Source of the DNA: Muribaculaceae bacterium
Lineage (GTDB): Bacteria > Bacteroidota > Bacteroidia > Bacteroidales > Muribaculaceae
NCBI GenBank assembly: GCA_009775365.1
Contig: VSPM01000004.1
Coordinates: 1 to 64,000, forward strand
Length of the DNA: 64,000 nt
Reading direction: 5' to 3'
Below the pieces are notes generated by a model. It had not been told where the DNA came from. It did not search any database and was given only the letters and a program-made list of their open reading frames with translations. The position numbers and the translations under genes are program-made. This document shows, piece by piece, positions 51,926 through 60,192 of the stretch. Every line of letters starts with the position of its first letter. Within the stretch, counting starts at the first letter, position 1.

Positions 51926-52708
51926 TCACTCTGCCGCCCTATTTTTGGCCTTGAGCCATTCTTCTGCCGCCTCGAGATCGGCCGGAGTGTCGATTCCGAT
52001 AGTGGGCTCCGATGTCTGCGCCGTCTTTATCTTATAGCCGTTTTCAAGCCATCGAAGCTGCTCAAGCGACTCTGCCTTCTCCAGAGAGCTGCGCTCCAGC
52101 CTTGTCACTTCCGCAAGCGTATCGCGGCGATAGGCATACACCCCGACATGGGTATGGAACACCGCGCGGTCGAGCCATTCCTGCCATTCGCATCCTCTCA
52201 CATAGGGTATGATGCTGCGAGAGAAACAGAGGGCGTTGCCGGAGGCATCGCATGTCACCTTCACAAGATTGGGGTCAAAAAGCGCCTCAAACCCTTTGCT
52301 TTTGTCAAATTCCCTCACAAGAGTGGCAATCCGTGTGGCCGGGTCGCCGATGAAGCATTCCATGAGCGCCCTTATCTGCGACGGGGCTATAAACGGCTCG
52401 TCTCCCTGCACATTGATAACCACATCGGCGGGCTTCCCTAACTTGCAGAAAGCCTCATACACCCTGTCGGTGCCGCTTTGGTGGTCGGCGGAGGTCATGA
52501 CGGCCGTAAACCCGGCATTCTCCACACATTCCCTTATGCGCTCGTCGTCGGTGGCAACTGCCACTTTCACACCGGCCTCCGATGCCCTGCGGCATACTCT
52601 CACAATCATCTCTTCACCGCCTATCTTGGCGAGCGGCTTGCCGGGAAAACGCGATGACCCGTAGCGGGCCGGTATTATCACTATGAATTCAGGATTCTCC
52701 ACTCTCAT
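51926..52708 (-). CDS. kdsB: 3-deoxy-manno-octulosonate cytidylyltransferase (CMP-KDO synthetase)
   Basis: A 260-residue enzyme that activates KDO for lipid A core synthesis. Motifs are VIIPARYGSSRFPGKPLAKIGG at residues 10-31 (in parts: IIPARYGSSRFPGKPLA), VATDDERI, TSADHQSGTDRVYEA, VINVQGDEPFI and HTHVGVYAYRRDTL. It is full length. Its start overlaps the flippase-like gene by 20 bp, so it is translated in the same operon as that protein and the glycosyltransferase, which suits a common role in envelope glycolipids. Confidence 0.95.
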   Translation of the reverse strand: MRVENPEFIVIIPARYGSSRFPGKPLAKIGGEEMIVRVCRRASEAGVKVAVATDDERIRECVENAGFTAVMTSADHQSGTDRVYEAFCKLGKPADVVINVQGDEPFIAPSQIRALMECFIGDPATRIATLVREFDKSKGFEALFDPNLVKVTCDASGNALCFSRSIIPYVRGCEWQEWLDRAVFHTHVGVYAYRRDTLAEVTRLERSSLEKAESLEQLRWLENGYKIKTAQTSEPTIGIDTPADLEAAEEWLKAKNRAAE

Positions 52709-53834
52709 TATTATCTGATTTATTTTGTGTTGACTGTTTTGCTCCCTTGCTGCGGAATCTCCCTACCGTGCTCCTCAGCCATCCCGGCACTATCGCCACC
52801 CCTATCCCGAGATAAAGATAATATGAAATTATGCGCCACATTATAGCCAGCATAAGAGCCATTCCGGCGGTAGGAACTATGTCGCCGTAATACTCAGAGA
52901 ATAGCCATTCGCTGAGACCGGAGCCGCCGGGTGTAGGGCTGACCATAAGAACCACCCATATCACAAATTCCCTTGCAAATATCACCCATTGCCACTGGTC
53001 GTCTTGCGGAAGAAAGCCCAAAAACAGGGCGTTAACCACAAGATAGCGTGAAAACCACGACAAGACCGTGCCTCCGAAAACCTTAACCCAGAATCCAAAG
53101 GGCCTTGCACGGAGCTCTTTTGATGTGGCAATCATGTTGTCGCCAAGTGTCTCCGCGCTGTTTTGCCATTTCCTGAGCCACCTCCATTTGAATATCTTCC
53201 CTATCAGACCGCGAATCCATCCGGGACGACGTATGATGCCCATATACAGGATTGATGTCCATATGAATATGCCGCTATACACAAGCCAGAACGTGAGCCG
53301 CAAACCATGAGACAACGCAGAGTCGCCCGACATAAAAATCTCATGAGCCGGCGTGAGGAATACCATTATCGGGCAGAAAACCACGAAAAACAGTTCGTCA
53401 AGAAAGAGTGTGGCCATCATCAAGGTCGTGGCCCTTCCAAACTCTATCCCTTGCGAATTGAGAAATATCATGCCGAATGAACTTCCGCCCACTGCGGAGG
53501 GAGTGACACATGAGGTGAATTCGCACAAAAGGTCTACCTTAAATGCCTGCCCCCATCTCAGCTGCCTGTTAGTGAGGGTGCGAAATCTCCAGCTCAGGCC
53601 GAAATCCCTGCCAAACATAAAAAGCAGCGCCAACCCCACTCCCAGCCATGTGCGCGGTGTGAACTCAAGACTCTTCCAGACATGGGCAAGATTCTCATTC
53701 TCGGCATCCCTCCAGAACATATATGCCACCACGCCAAGCCCTATCGCTATGGGCAAAAGTATTTTCCATATCGAAAAAAGTTTTTTGCCGTCTACATCGG
53801 GAGCCGGCTGCGATAAGTTGTTGTTTTTTTCCAT
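52689..53834 (-). CDS. UPF0104 / lysylphosphatidylglycerol synthase-type membrane protein
   Basis: A 381-residue polytopic inner-membrane protein with about eight helices. It has the typical UPF0104 features ALLFMFGRDFGLSWRFRTL, CEFTSCVTPSAVGGSSFGMIFL near residue 110-130, and LMVSPTPGGSGLSEWLF near 300. There is no catalytic GNAT domain of lysyl-PG synthase; only the flippase-type membrane part is present. It may flip a lipid or glycolipid. The genes on either side (kdsB downstream with overlap, glycosyltransferase 3 nt upstream) point to an envelope role, which is inference. Confidence 0.85.
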   Translation of the reverse strand: MEKNNNLSQPAPDVDGKKLFSIWKILLPIAIGLGVVAYMFWRDAENENLAHVWKSLEFTPRTWLGVGLALLFMFGRDFGLSWRFRTLTNRQLRWGQAFKVDLLCEFTSCVTPSAVGGSSFGMIFLNSQGIEFGRATTLMMATLFLDELFFVVFCPIMVFLTPAHEIFMSGDSALSHGLRLTFWLVYSGIFIWTSILYMGIIRRPGWIRGLIGKIFKWRWLRKWQNSAETLGDNMIATSKELRARPFGFWVKVFGGTVLSWFSRYLVVNALFLGFLPQDDQWQWVIFAREFVIWVVLMVSPTPGGSGLSEWLFSEYYGDIVPTAGMALMLAIMWRIISYYLYLGIGVAIVPGWLRSTVGRFRSKGAKQSTQNKSDNNESGES

Positions 53835-53837
53835 AAT

Positions 53838-55037
53838 TTATTTTGACTGATGCCTGCGGATTATAACATCATAACGGTCAATCACCTCCCCTACCACATC
53901 CTGCCAGCTTCTCACCAGTGTGTTTCTTGCCTCGATAGAGGACCTTCTCAACAGAGCCCTGTCATGCCACAGTTGCTCTATCCGGGCTGCAAAATGGCCG
54001 GGAGTGCGCTGAGTCAGAAATCCGTTATGCCCGTCTCTTATCATTTCGGAGGCGGTGGAGCCTTCAAGCAAGATTGCAGGGGTGCCCATCGCCGCCGCCT
54101 CTCTGAGCACAAGCGGCGCGTTGTCGTAGAATGAAGGAAACAGAAAAAGGTCGCTCGCCGCATAGAAATCGCTCAGCTTTTTTCTGTCAGATACCACTCC
54201 GTTGAGTCTGACACAATTTTCAAGCCTTTCTTGTCTCACTAATTCCGCAAGCTCGCCGGCGGCAAATCCAGTGCCAACGAAATTCATGTTGAAAGCCACT
54301 TTCCCTTTCAGTTTCGCAAGCGCCTCTATTATGACTTTCACACCCTTCTCCCATATGTGCTGCCCGACGAAGAGAAGATTCAGCGATTCTTCGTCAAAAC
54401 CCATGCGACGCTTTGCTTCGCGTTTATAGTCGAACAATGTGTCGCTGCCGGCAATATCGGCAAAATCATTGCCGTTTTCCACCACCGTGAGGGGGCCCTT
54501 GTAACCGTATTCGCGCACTGTCTCCTCCACTTGTGCCTGCGGAATCCACACTTCGTCACACGAATTGAAGAAACTTATGATGCGATTCATGATAATCGGC
54601 ACAAGCCACGGCATTCGCCGTAAAGAGTGCTGAAGGTCGGTGCGATATTTTGAATGGAATGTGCCTATCAGAGGCACGCCCTGAGTTTTCTTGACATACA
54701 CACCAAGCCTCCCAGATGAAAACGGGCAGTGGCAATGAACTATCCTGAAATCTGTTTTGCGAAGACGGCTCCAGATAAATGGGTCTAACTTGGGATAGCC
54801 ATAGCGGTATGGCCTGCGGGAACGTATCGGCAATGAAAAGTATTTCATCACTGAATAAGCGCATTCCTGCCTCACAGGATTCCAGGGAGTTACAACGCAT
54901 GGAGTGTGGCCGGACTCCTGTAGCCAGCGGGCATAATTCTCAACCGTCAGTGTCACTCCGTCGAGTATAGGCGGGAAACTGTCGTTAAAAATGCCGTAAA
55001 GGCCCTTCTCTTCAGGATGTGAATATAGTCCTTTCAT
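53838..55037 (-). CDS. Glycosyltransferase family 4 protein
   Basis: A 399-residue GT-B enzyme. The N-terminal domain starts YGIFNDSFPPILDGVTLTVENYARWL, with FSSGRLGVYVKKTQGVPLIGTFHSKY further on. The C-terminal domain carries LLFVGQHIWEKGVKVIIEAL and the nucleotide-sugar site DLFLFPSFYDNAPLVLREAAAMGTPAIL (in parts: LFLFPSFYDNAP, REAAAMGTPAIL). The acceptor is probably a lipid or glycolipid, as it is first in the operon with a flippase-like protein and kdsB. Start codon ATG 55037 sits only about 3 nt downstream of the predicted transcription start, so the mRNA is nearly leaderless. No membrane helix is evident. Confidence 0.9.
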   Translation of the reverse strand: MKGLYSHPEEKGLYGIFNDSFPPILDGVTLTVENYARWLQESGHTPCVVTPWNPVRQECAYSVMKYFSLPIRSRRPYRYGYPKLDPFIWSRLRKTDFRIVHCHCPFSSGRLGVYVKKTQGVPLIGTFHSKYRTDLQHSLRRMPWLVPIIMNRIISFFNSCDEVWIPQAQVEETVREYGYKGPLTVVENGNDFADIAGSDTLFDYKREAKRRMGFDEESLNLLFVGQHIWEKGVKVIIEALAKLKGKVAFNMNFVGTGFAAGELAELVRQERLENCVRLNGVVSDRKKLSDFYAASDLFLFPSFYDNAPLVLREAAAMGTPAILLEGSTASEMIRDGHNGFLTQRTPGHFAARIEQLWHDRALLRRSSIEARNTLVRSWQDVVGEVIDRYDVIIRRHQSK

Positions 55038-55046
55038 TTATGGGTG

Positions 55047-55078
55047 CAAAATTAACCCTTTCTGATATTGATTCCAAA
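55047..55078 (-). promoter_or_regulatory. Promoter of the glycosyltransferase-flippase-kdsB operon
   Basis: On the minus strand, -33 TTTG (55078-55075) and -7 TAATTTTG (55054-55047) are 20 bp apart, an exact consensus match. Transcription should begin about 55040, immediately before the ATG at 55037. Confidence 0.7.
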
Positions 55079-55198
55079 CTAATAACGCCCAAACCTTGCG
55101 TAATGTTAAAATTTAGGACCCCGTTCTCACGTTTTTACTCGCAACTACAGATTTGCATTTTATAATTAATTTGCAATTCATCTGCAATATATATTGAT

Positions 55199-55206
55199 TA
55201 ATTTTG
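55199..55206 (+). promoter_or_regulatory. Probable -7 element for the second TonB receptor gene
   Basis: TAATTTTG is 40 nt upstream of the start at 55247. TTTG at 55170-55173 is 25 bp away, longer than usual. The word TTTGCA/CTGCAAT recurs several times between 55150 and 55190 and could be a regulator site. Confidence 0.5.
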
Positions 55207-55246
55207 CACCGCGTTTAACACAAATATCCTCTGCCTCGCATTAATT

Positions 55247-57325
55247 ATGAGCCTACGAAACAAAACCATATTCTCGTTTTTGCCAAAACCGGGCATTGTC
55301 GCAGCATTTTGCGCCGCTACTCTCTCCGCGCTATGCTCGTCAGCCCGGAATCCGGAAAACCCGGAAGACTCTATCGACTGGAATCACCTTGACGACTTTG
55401 TGGTGGTGAAAAAGCGGGCCGGCAATTTCAAATTGTCTGGCTCTGAAAACGCTTTCAAAATCGACAGGTCGGAACTTTTCAAGGCAGCATGCTGCAACCT
55501 TGGCGAAAGTTTCACAACAAACCCTTCGGTCGACGTGAATTATTCCGACCCGGCCACGGGCGCCAAACAAATCAAGCTCCTCGGCCTTTCAGGAAGCTAT
55601 GTGCAGCTGCTCACTGAAACCATGCCTAATTTAAGGGGAGCGGCGCGACCTTACGCCCTCAGATATGTGCCGGGGCCCTGGATGAAGAGCATAAGCGTGT
55701 CAAAAGGATGCAGCACAGTGAAAAATGGCTTTGAATCCATGTCGGGGCAAATCGACATCGAGTATCTTAAACCGGAAGACCCTCAAGGGGTGGCAATAAA
55801 TGCGTATGTGGATTCCGAACTCAAAGTAGAGGCTAACGCCGACGCCAATTTCCATTTATCTCCTCGCCTCAACACTGAAGTGCTCGCCCATTTTGAAGAC
55901 AGGTATATGAACCACGACGGAAATGACGACGGATTTGCCGACACTCCCGACATACGGCAGTTCAATCTTCAAAACCGCTGGGACTATTTCTCAGATTCTT
56001 ATATATTTCACGGCGGACTCGGCGCCATTAATGAAAAGAGCGATGCCGGGCAAATATCCCACAGCCATGACCGGAATGCAGCCGGCAGCTCCACCGGCAA
56101 TCCTCTCTATGAGATTGAACTCCGCACTCAGCGTTATGAAGCCTACATGAAACACGCTTTCATCATTGACCGCGACCACAATTCCAACCTCGCGATGATG
56201 GCTTCCGGCTCTTTCCACAAGCTCGACGCCTCTTACGGATTCAAGCTCTACGATGTGGACGAAAGCAATGCCTATGCACAGCTGATGTTTGAGACTGACT
56301 TCTCTCCGGCCCACAACCTGTCGGCAGGCGTGTCTTACAATTACGACTACCTCGACCAAAAATTGCGACAAACCCAGTCTCTTGACGAGCCTGGCGTTGT
56401 GAAAGAGAAAGAGACAACCACCGGCGCTTATGCCCAATACACTTGGAAGCCCTCCGACAAATTCACCGCGATGGCCGGCGCAAGAGCCGACTGGAGCTCC
56501 ATGTCCGGTTGGTTCGCAACCCCTCGCATCAACATCCGATATTCCCCGGTTGAGAATCTGAATCTTCGCGGATCTGTGGGGAAAGGTTACAGGACTGTGT
56601 TCGGATGGGCGGAATACAACTATCTCATGGCAAGCGGAAGACAACTTGTAATAGAGAACCTTAATCAAGAGGCTTCATGGAACTATGGCATAAACGCCGA
56701 CATTTCTATCCCGATAAATCAGGAGACTATCAAAATAAATGCCGAGTATTATTATACGAATTTCGATCGCCAGGTCATTGCCGATTATGATTCCGACCCT
56801 CACTCGCTCACTATCGGCAATCTCTCCGGCAAGTCTTTCTCCCACACATTCCAGATCGACGCCACCTATCAGTCATCTTTCGGACTGAGCATAACCGCCG
56901 CATGGAGGCTGAACGATGTGAAGACCACTTACAATGGCAGACTCCTCGAAAAGCCGCTCACCTCTAAATATAAAGGTTTGCTGACTGCATCGTTCTCAAC
57001 GCCGATGGACATATGGCAGTTCGACGCAACTCTGCAGCTGAACGGAGGGGGCAGGATGCCGGCGCCATACAGACTGAATGACGGCTCCTGGTCATGGGGA
57101 GAGAGGTTCAAGGCGTTTCCTCAGCTTAATGTGCAGGTGACACGATGGTTCCGCCATTTCTCAATCTATGCCGGGGGAGAGAACCTCACCAATTTCAAAC
57201 AGAAAAACCCTATTATAGCATCGCCCGACCCTTGGGGACCCGACTTTGATTCAACTATGATATGGGGCCCTGTACACGGAGCGATGGCATACGTTGGGAT
57301 TCGTTTCAATTTCGGCAAACTATAA
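55247..57325 (+). CDS. TonB-dependent outer-membrane receptor, probable metal-related
   Basis: A 692-residue receptor with a signal peptide (about 1-33). No CarboxypepD domain is present; a short linker leads to a plug (FVVVKKRAGNFKLSGSENAF, ATGAKQIKLLGLSGSYVQLL) and the barrel ends AYVGIRFNFGKL. The middle carries a His-containing extracellular segment HSHDRNAAGS and several Tyr/Asp-rich loops. The next gene, 110 nt downstream on the same strand, encodes a secreted HMA-domain protein, suggesting the receptor handles a metal or metal complex such as copper. No cobalamin riboswitch is visible upstream. The substrate is inferred from context only. Confidence 0.88.
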   Translation: MSLRNKTIFSFLPKPGIVAAFCAATLSALCSSARNPENPEDSIDWNHLDDFVVVKKRAGNFKLSGSENAFKIDRSELFKAACCNLGESFTTNPSVDVNYSDPATGAKQIKLLGLSGSYVQLLTETMPNLRGAARPYALRYVPGPWMKSISVSKGCSTVKNGFESMSGQIDIEYLKPEDPQGVAINAYVDSELKVEANADANFHLSPRLNTEVLAHFEDRYMNHDGNDDGFADTPDIRQFNLQNRWDYFSDSYIFHGGLGAINEKSDAGQISHSHDRNAAGSSTGNPLYEIELRTQRYEAYMKHAFIIDRDHNSNLAMMASGSFHKLDASYGFKLYDVDESNAYAQLMFETDFSPAHNLSAGVSYNYDYLDQKLRQTQSLDEPGVVKEKETTTGAYAQYTWKPSDKFTAMAGARADWSSMSGWFATPRINIRYSPVENLNLRGSVGKGYRTVFGWAEYNYLMASGRQLVIENLNQEASWNYGINADISIPINQETIKINAEYYYTNFDRQVIADYDSDPHSLTIGNLSGKSFSHTFQIDATYQSSFGLSITAAWRLNDVKTTYNGRLLEKPLTSKYKGLLTASFSTPMDIWQFDATLQLNGGGRMPAPYRLNDGSWSWGERFKAFPQLNVQVTRWFRHFSIYAGGENLTNFKQKNPIIASPDPWGPDFDSTMIWGPVHGAMAYVGIRFNFGKL

Positions 57326-57435
57326 CGGCATGAGAAATTATAACGGCATGAAGAGCGCATAATTACCGAATCTCCTTAAAAATATATACCCCTTTGTGCC
57401 GTTAATATGATATAACAACTCTAAATTTCTTCAGT

Positions 57436-57855
57436 ATGAGAAAAATCTTAACAATCTCTCTTTTGGCAATAGGCGCTCTCGCCACATATGCCAAAGACAT
57501 CAAAGAGCTTGTGGTGACAACCACTCCTCAGATGTCATGTCAGAACTGTGAAAACAAAATCAAAGGGAACCTCCGCTTTGAAAAAGGTATAAAGAAAATT
57601 GAAACCGACCTCGAAAAGCAGCTTGTCACTATCACTTATGACGCCGACAAGACTGATGAATCAAAAATTGAAGAGGCATTCGGCAAACTCAATTATCAGG
57701 TGCGCAAAATTGAAGAGTGTGACGACGCCACATCCTGCAAGCCTGCCGGCTCCTGCTGCGAACGCAAACAGAGCACCTGCCAATCCGACACCATAGCCTG
57801 CACGAAATCAAACGGCTGCACGAAATCAAACGGCTGCACAAAATCAAAGAAGTAA
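57436..57855 (+). CDS. Secreted heavy-metal-associated (HMA) domain protein with Cys-rich tail
   Basis: A 139-residue protein with a signal peptide (1-19) and an HMA domain at about 22-92. The metal site is Cys35-x-x-Cys38 in MSCQNCENKIKGNL, as in copper chaperones but located in the periplasm. The tail holds Cys at 95, 101, 107, 108, 115, 122, 128 and 134, ending in tandem CTKSNG repeats. The extra cysteines could hold metal or disulfides. It is the partner of the TonB receptor upstream. Metal identity is not known. Confidence 0.88.
   Translation: MRKILTISLLAIGALATYAKDIKELVVTTTPQMSCQNCENKIKGNLRFEKGIKKIETDLEKQLVTITYDADKTDESKIEEAFGKLNYQVRKIEECDDATSCKPAGSCCERKQSTCQSDTIACTKSNGCTKSNGCTKSKK
57799..57852 (+). 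repeat. Three 18-nt tandem repeats at the 3' end of the HMA gene
   Basis: The first two units (57799-57816 and 57817-57834) are identical (TGCACGAAATCAAACGGC); the third (57835-57852) differs at a few bases. They encode CTKSNG, CTKSNG and CTKSKK. Each unit adds one Cys, so copy number changes would alter the cysteine content in frame. Confidence 0.85.
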
Positions 57856-58054
57856 AATTATCAAATCATAATATTACACAATATAAGGTTTTAATCGCGT
57901 GTGCATGATTCATTACACTCCATTGCATTTCAATGCACTCACAGATTTAACCTCTCCTGTATTTTTTATAAGTCCTATTTTAGTTTGATAAATTTTGAAT
58001 TTGGTTTAGTCATTATGGCTAAACCAAATTCATTAACATTTGCTATATCGCATA

Positions 58055-58480
58055 TCAATAGACAACAGGATCCTCGAAAGAGACAAACACATAATTTTCT
58101 TTGCATGCCTCATACAACTCCGGAGATACCTTTATGGTCGATTTCAAAGTTATCGAGTCTCCATCGAAAACCAACATCAAGATATCATCTTCATGAACCA
58201 CTACATAGTATATAAAATACCCCACCAATACAGGATCTTTGATAAGCTCTTCCAAAAGGTATTTCACACATTTTGGAGTTAGGTCGATACACCCGTCATA
58301 CCAAGAGGCATATACACCTCCCGGAGCCTTGCTTTCCGTATCAATATAATCCATAAGACCTTCCAGCCAGCCATCACAGATGGCTTCCGGGATATTGTCT
58401 CCCACAAAAAGTTTGGATCCCTCCGGAAACTGCGGAAAAACCTCCTTGAACAAATCCACAGTCAAATCTAAACTGTCCAT
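58055..58480 (-). CDS. Small acidic protein of unknown function
   Basis: A 141-residue, strongly acidic, cytosolic protein with no signal peptide. It begins MDSLDLTVDLFKEVFPQFPEG and contains YASWYDGCIDLTPKCVKYLLEELI and VVHEDDILMLVFDGDSITLK. It is possibly related to DUF-type immunity or barrel-like proteins, but I cannot assign a family. The gene is more AT-rich than its neighbours. It lies 74 nt after the tiny ORF at 58555-58641 on the same strand, and both may share the promoter at 58673-58704. Confidence 0.6.
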   Translation of the reverse strand: MDSLDLTVDLFKEVFPQFPEGSKLFVGDNIPEAICDGWLEGLMDYIDTESKAPGGVYASWYDGCIDLTPKCVKYLLEELIKDPVLVGYFIYYVVVHEDDILMLVFDGDSITLKSTIKVSPELYEACKENYVFVSFEDPVVY

Positions 58481-58554
58481 AAATCTATTATTTTTTTTCT
58501 AAGAAAATATGTATATTTTTAGTTGTATGTCCTGGTAAAGGTGTATTAATCCAC

Positions 58555-58641
58555 CTACTCGTAGGAGATGTTCGGAGTTACTGTCTCTGCAGATAGAGAG
58601 AAAGAGAATAAAATAATAGGCAATAATCTGAGCTTTTTCAT
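58555..58641 (-). CDS. Tiny ORF (28 residues) resembling a signal peptide plus short tail
   Basis: An ATG at 58641 opens 28 codons and stops with TAG at 58555. The translation starts MKKLRLLPIILFSFSLSA, a textbook Sec signal, followed by about 10 residues (ETVTPNISYE). A promoter with exact consensus lies just upstream (58673-58704). It could be a secreted peptide or the remnant of a gene truncated after its signal sequence; TAG is soon followed by another in-frame TAA. Its expression is unproven. Confidence 0.35.
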   Translation of the reverse strand: MKKLRLLPIILFSFSLSAETVTPNISYE

Positions 58642-58672
58642 GATTCGCAAATTAACAGAATCAACAATATCG

Positions 58673-58704
58673 CAAAGATAAACCAATTTATTATAATTCG
58701 CAAA
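58673..58704 (-). promoter_or_regulatory. Consensus promoter upstream of the tiny ORF and the acidic protein gene
   Basis: On the minus strand, -33 TTTG (58704-58701) and -7 TATCTTTG (58680-58673) are 20 bp apart. Transcription should start near 58666, 25 nt before the ATG at 58641. Confidence 0.65.
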
Positions 58705-58713
58705 CGTTATGGC

Positions 58714-58766
58714 AAAAAAAGAAGAAAATCACTTCCGCTGAGTTACAGCTAAAACTGATTTTCTTC
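58714..58766 (-). terminator. Terminator downstream of tRNA-Cys
   Basis: Arms 58721-58731 and 58756-58766 (GAAGAAAATCA / TGATTTTCTTC) pair perfectly around a 24-nt loop, and on the minus strand a T7 run (58720-58714) follows. It lies just after the tRNA 3' end. Confidence 0.75.
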
Positions 58767-58772
58767 ATTTTG

Positions 58773-58843
58773 AGGTGCCAACCAGATTCGAACTGGTGTA
58801 AACGGTTTTGCAGACCGGTACCTAACCACTCGGACATGGCACC
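58773..58843 (-). tRNA. tRNA-Cys (anticodon GCA)
   Basis: A 71-nt tRNA read on the minus strand. The acceptor stem GGTGCCA (58843-58837) pairs with 58774-58780. The anticodon loop has CTGCAAA with GCA in the middle, flanked by a CCGGT/ACCGG-type stem. The T arm has the conserved GTTCGAATC. The discriminator base is U, as in tRNA-Cys, and CCA is not encoded. It has its own promoter and terminator. Confidence 0.93.
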
Positions 58844-58877
58844 TTTTTTAGCACTGCCTCTCTCGGCTTTGCGAGTG

Positions 58878-58909
58878 CAAAATTAGACAAAACTTTTGAT
58901 TCCCGCAAA
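58878..58909 (-). promoter_or_regulatory. Promoter of tRNA-Cys
   Basis: On the minus strand, -33 TTTG (58909-58906) and -7 TAATTTTG (58885-58878), 20 bp apart. The start of transcription is expected about 28 nt before the mature tRNA. Confidence 0.6.
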
Positions 58910-59043
58910 TTTTCGAGCACATTTTTTAAATTTTTTAATGGCCACTTTTTTGCATCATCTGCCCATCAATTATGAATCAACACCTTACAAACGCAGAGCC
59001 ATGTCGTTTTTCTTCGCCTGCCGATCGAAAATTTTGAGACAAA

Positions 59044-60192
59044 CTATTTATAACGGGCATATATGGCTCTCCCTTTCTCTTTGGCTTCTTTTATATGAGC
59101 AGGATTTTTCGGGTCCACACCATATTTCTTCAACGATGGCACAACCACAGCCGTGCCCGGCTTTATCCGGTCAGGATGTCCCAGTATGCTTTTATTCTCC
59201 TCATATATTATAGGCCAAAGATTGAAATTGCCATAATGTTCTTTTGCCATGGTGGTGAGATAGCGCGTAGTGGATATTGTGTCATAAACCACAACGTCCG
59301 ACGGATTGGTCGGCACCTCGCTATTCCCTTCCGGAGCTTCAGACCGTCCGACTGCCATAACAGTATCGGCCTCCAATTCTTGCGATGTAACTTGACTTAA
59401 TTCGCTCTCCATTTCTTGACTATTCCTCACCGCCTCTAAATCGGCACTGTCTGAGCCGGCACGGCTACCACATGAAAAGCCGAGAAAATAAACCAAAAGG
59501 AAAATTATGCCACACGACACTGCAGCGGCTAAAAAGCCGGAAAGGAAACCCCATGCAAAACGATGCCTACCCGACTGTTCTTCTACCCTCGTGCCCTCTT
59601 CTTCGGATTCACACTGCACATCATTCGCGTTCTGAATCTCTGATTCATCACAGGTTACGGATTCTTCAAGATTCTCAGCGTCCACATGTGCTTCCGGTTC
59701 TTTGCCGATACCATCTGCCGAATTATCTACAGATTCCATTGCGCCATAGGCATCAGCCGTGGCCATATCTTCTATAGTCTCATCTTCCGATTCTTTCTCT
59801 TCGCGCCTGAACACTGATTCTTCAAATTCATCCACGTTTACCTCGCCATCAAGAGCATCTACAGGCAGATCGTCGGCTATCTCCACAGCTTCAAAAGCCT
59901 CAAAAGCGGCGTTGGCTAATGACGCAAGCTCTTTGGCCGGCACAAAAATGACTTTAAGATGCCCGGGAATCTCATGCTCCTCGCCAGTGGCGACATTTAC
60001 GCTTTTCCTCGACTCCACACCCACAAGTTTGAATGTGCCGAACCCTTTTATCCTTACGTTCTCCCCTCTCGAAAGCTCATCGCCAATCACCTTAAACAAT
60101 TCGCGGAGGAAATCCTCACACAACTTCTTCTGCTTGCCGGTAGTCAAAGCAAGCATAGCCACAAGTTTGGGCAACGTTATCTTATTCTCCAT
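59044..60192 (-). CDS. HU-family DNA-binding domain fused to a transmembrane helix and periplasmic LysM domain
   Basis: A 382-residue protein with an unusual domain order. Residues 1-90 form an HU/IHF domain (KLVAMLALTTGKQKKLCEDF, GENVRIKGFGTFKLVGVESR). Residues 91-211 are an acidic, probably disordered linker. A transmembrane helix follows at 212-239 (FAWGFLSGFLAAAVSCGIIF), preceded by basic GRHR, so the N-terminus should be cytosolic. A Ser/Glu-rich stretch leads to a LysM domain at about 302-354 (ISTTRYLTTMAKEHYG, LWPIIYEENK, IKPGTAVVVPSL). It could tether DNA to peptidoglycan. It overlaps an HU gene by 11 bp, so the two are translated together. Confidence 0.85.
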   Translation of the reverse strand: MENKITLPKLVAMLALTTGKQKKLCEDFLRELFKVIGDELSRGENVRIKGFGTFKLVGVESRKSVNVATGEEHEIPGHLKVIFVPAKELASLANAAFEAFEAVEIADDLPVDALDGEVNVDEFEESVFRREEKESEDETIEDMATADAYGAMESVDNSADGIGKEPEAHVDAENLEESVTCDESEIQNANDVQCESEEEGTRVEEQSGRHRFAWGFLSGFLAAAVSCGIIFLLVYFLGFSCGSRAGSDSADLEAVRNSQEMESELSQVTSQELEADTVMAVGRSEAPEGNSEVPTNPSDVVVYDTISTTRYLTTMAKEHYGNFNLWPIIYEENKSILGHPDRIKPGTAVVVPSLKKYGVDPKNPAHIKEAKEKGRAIYARYK

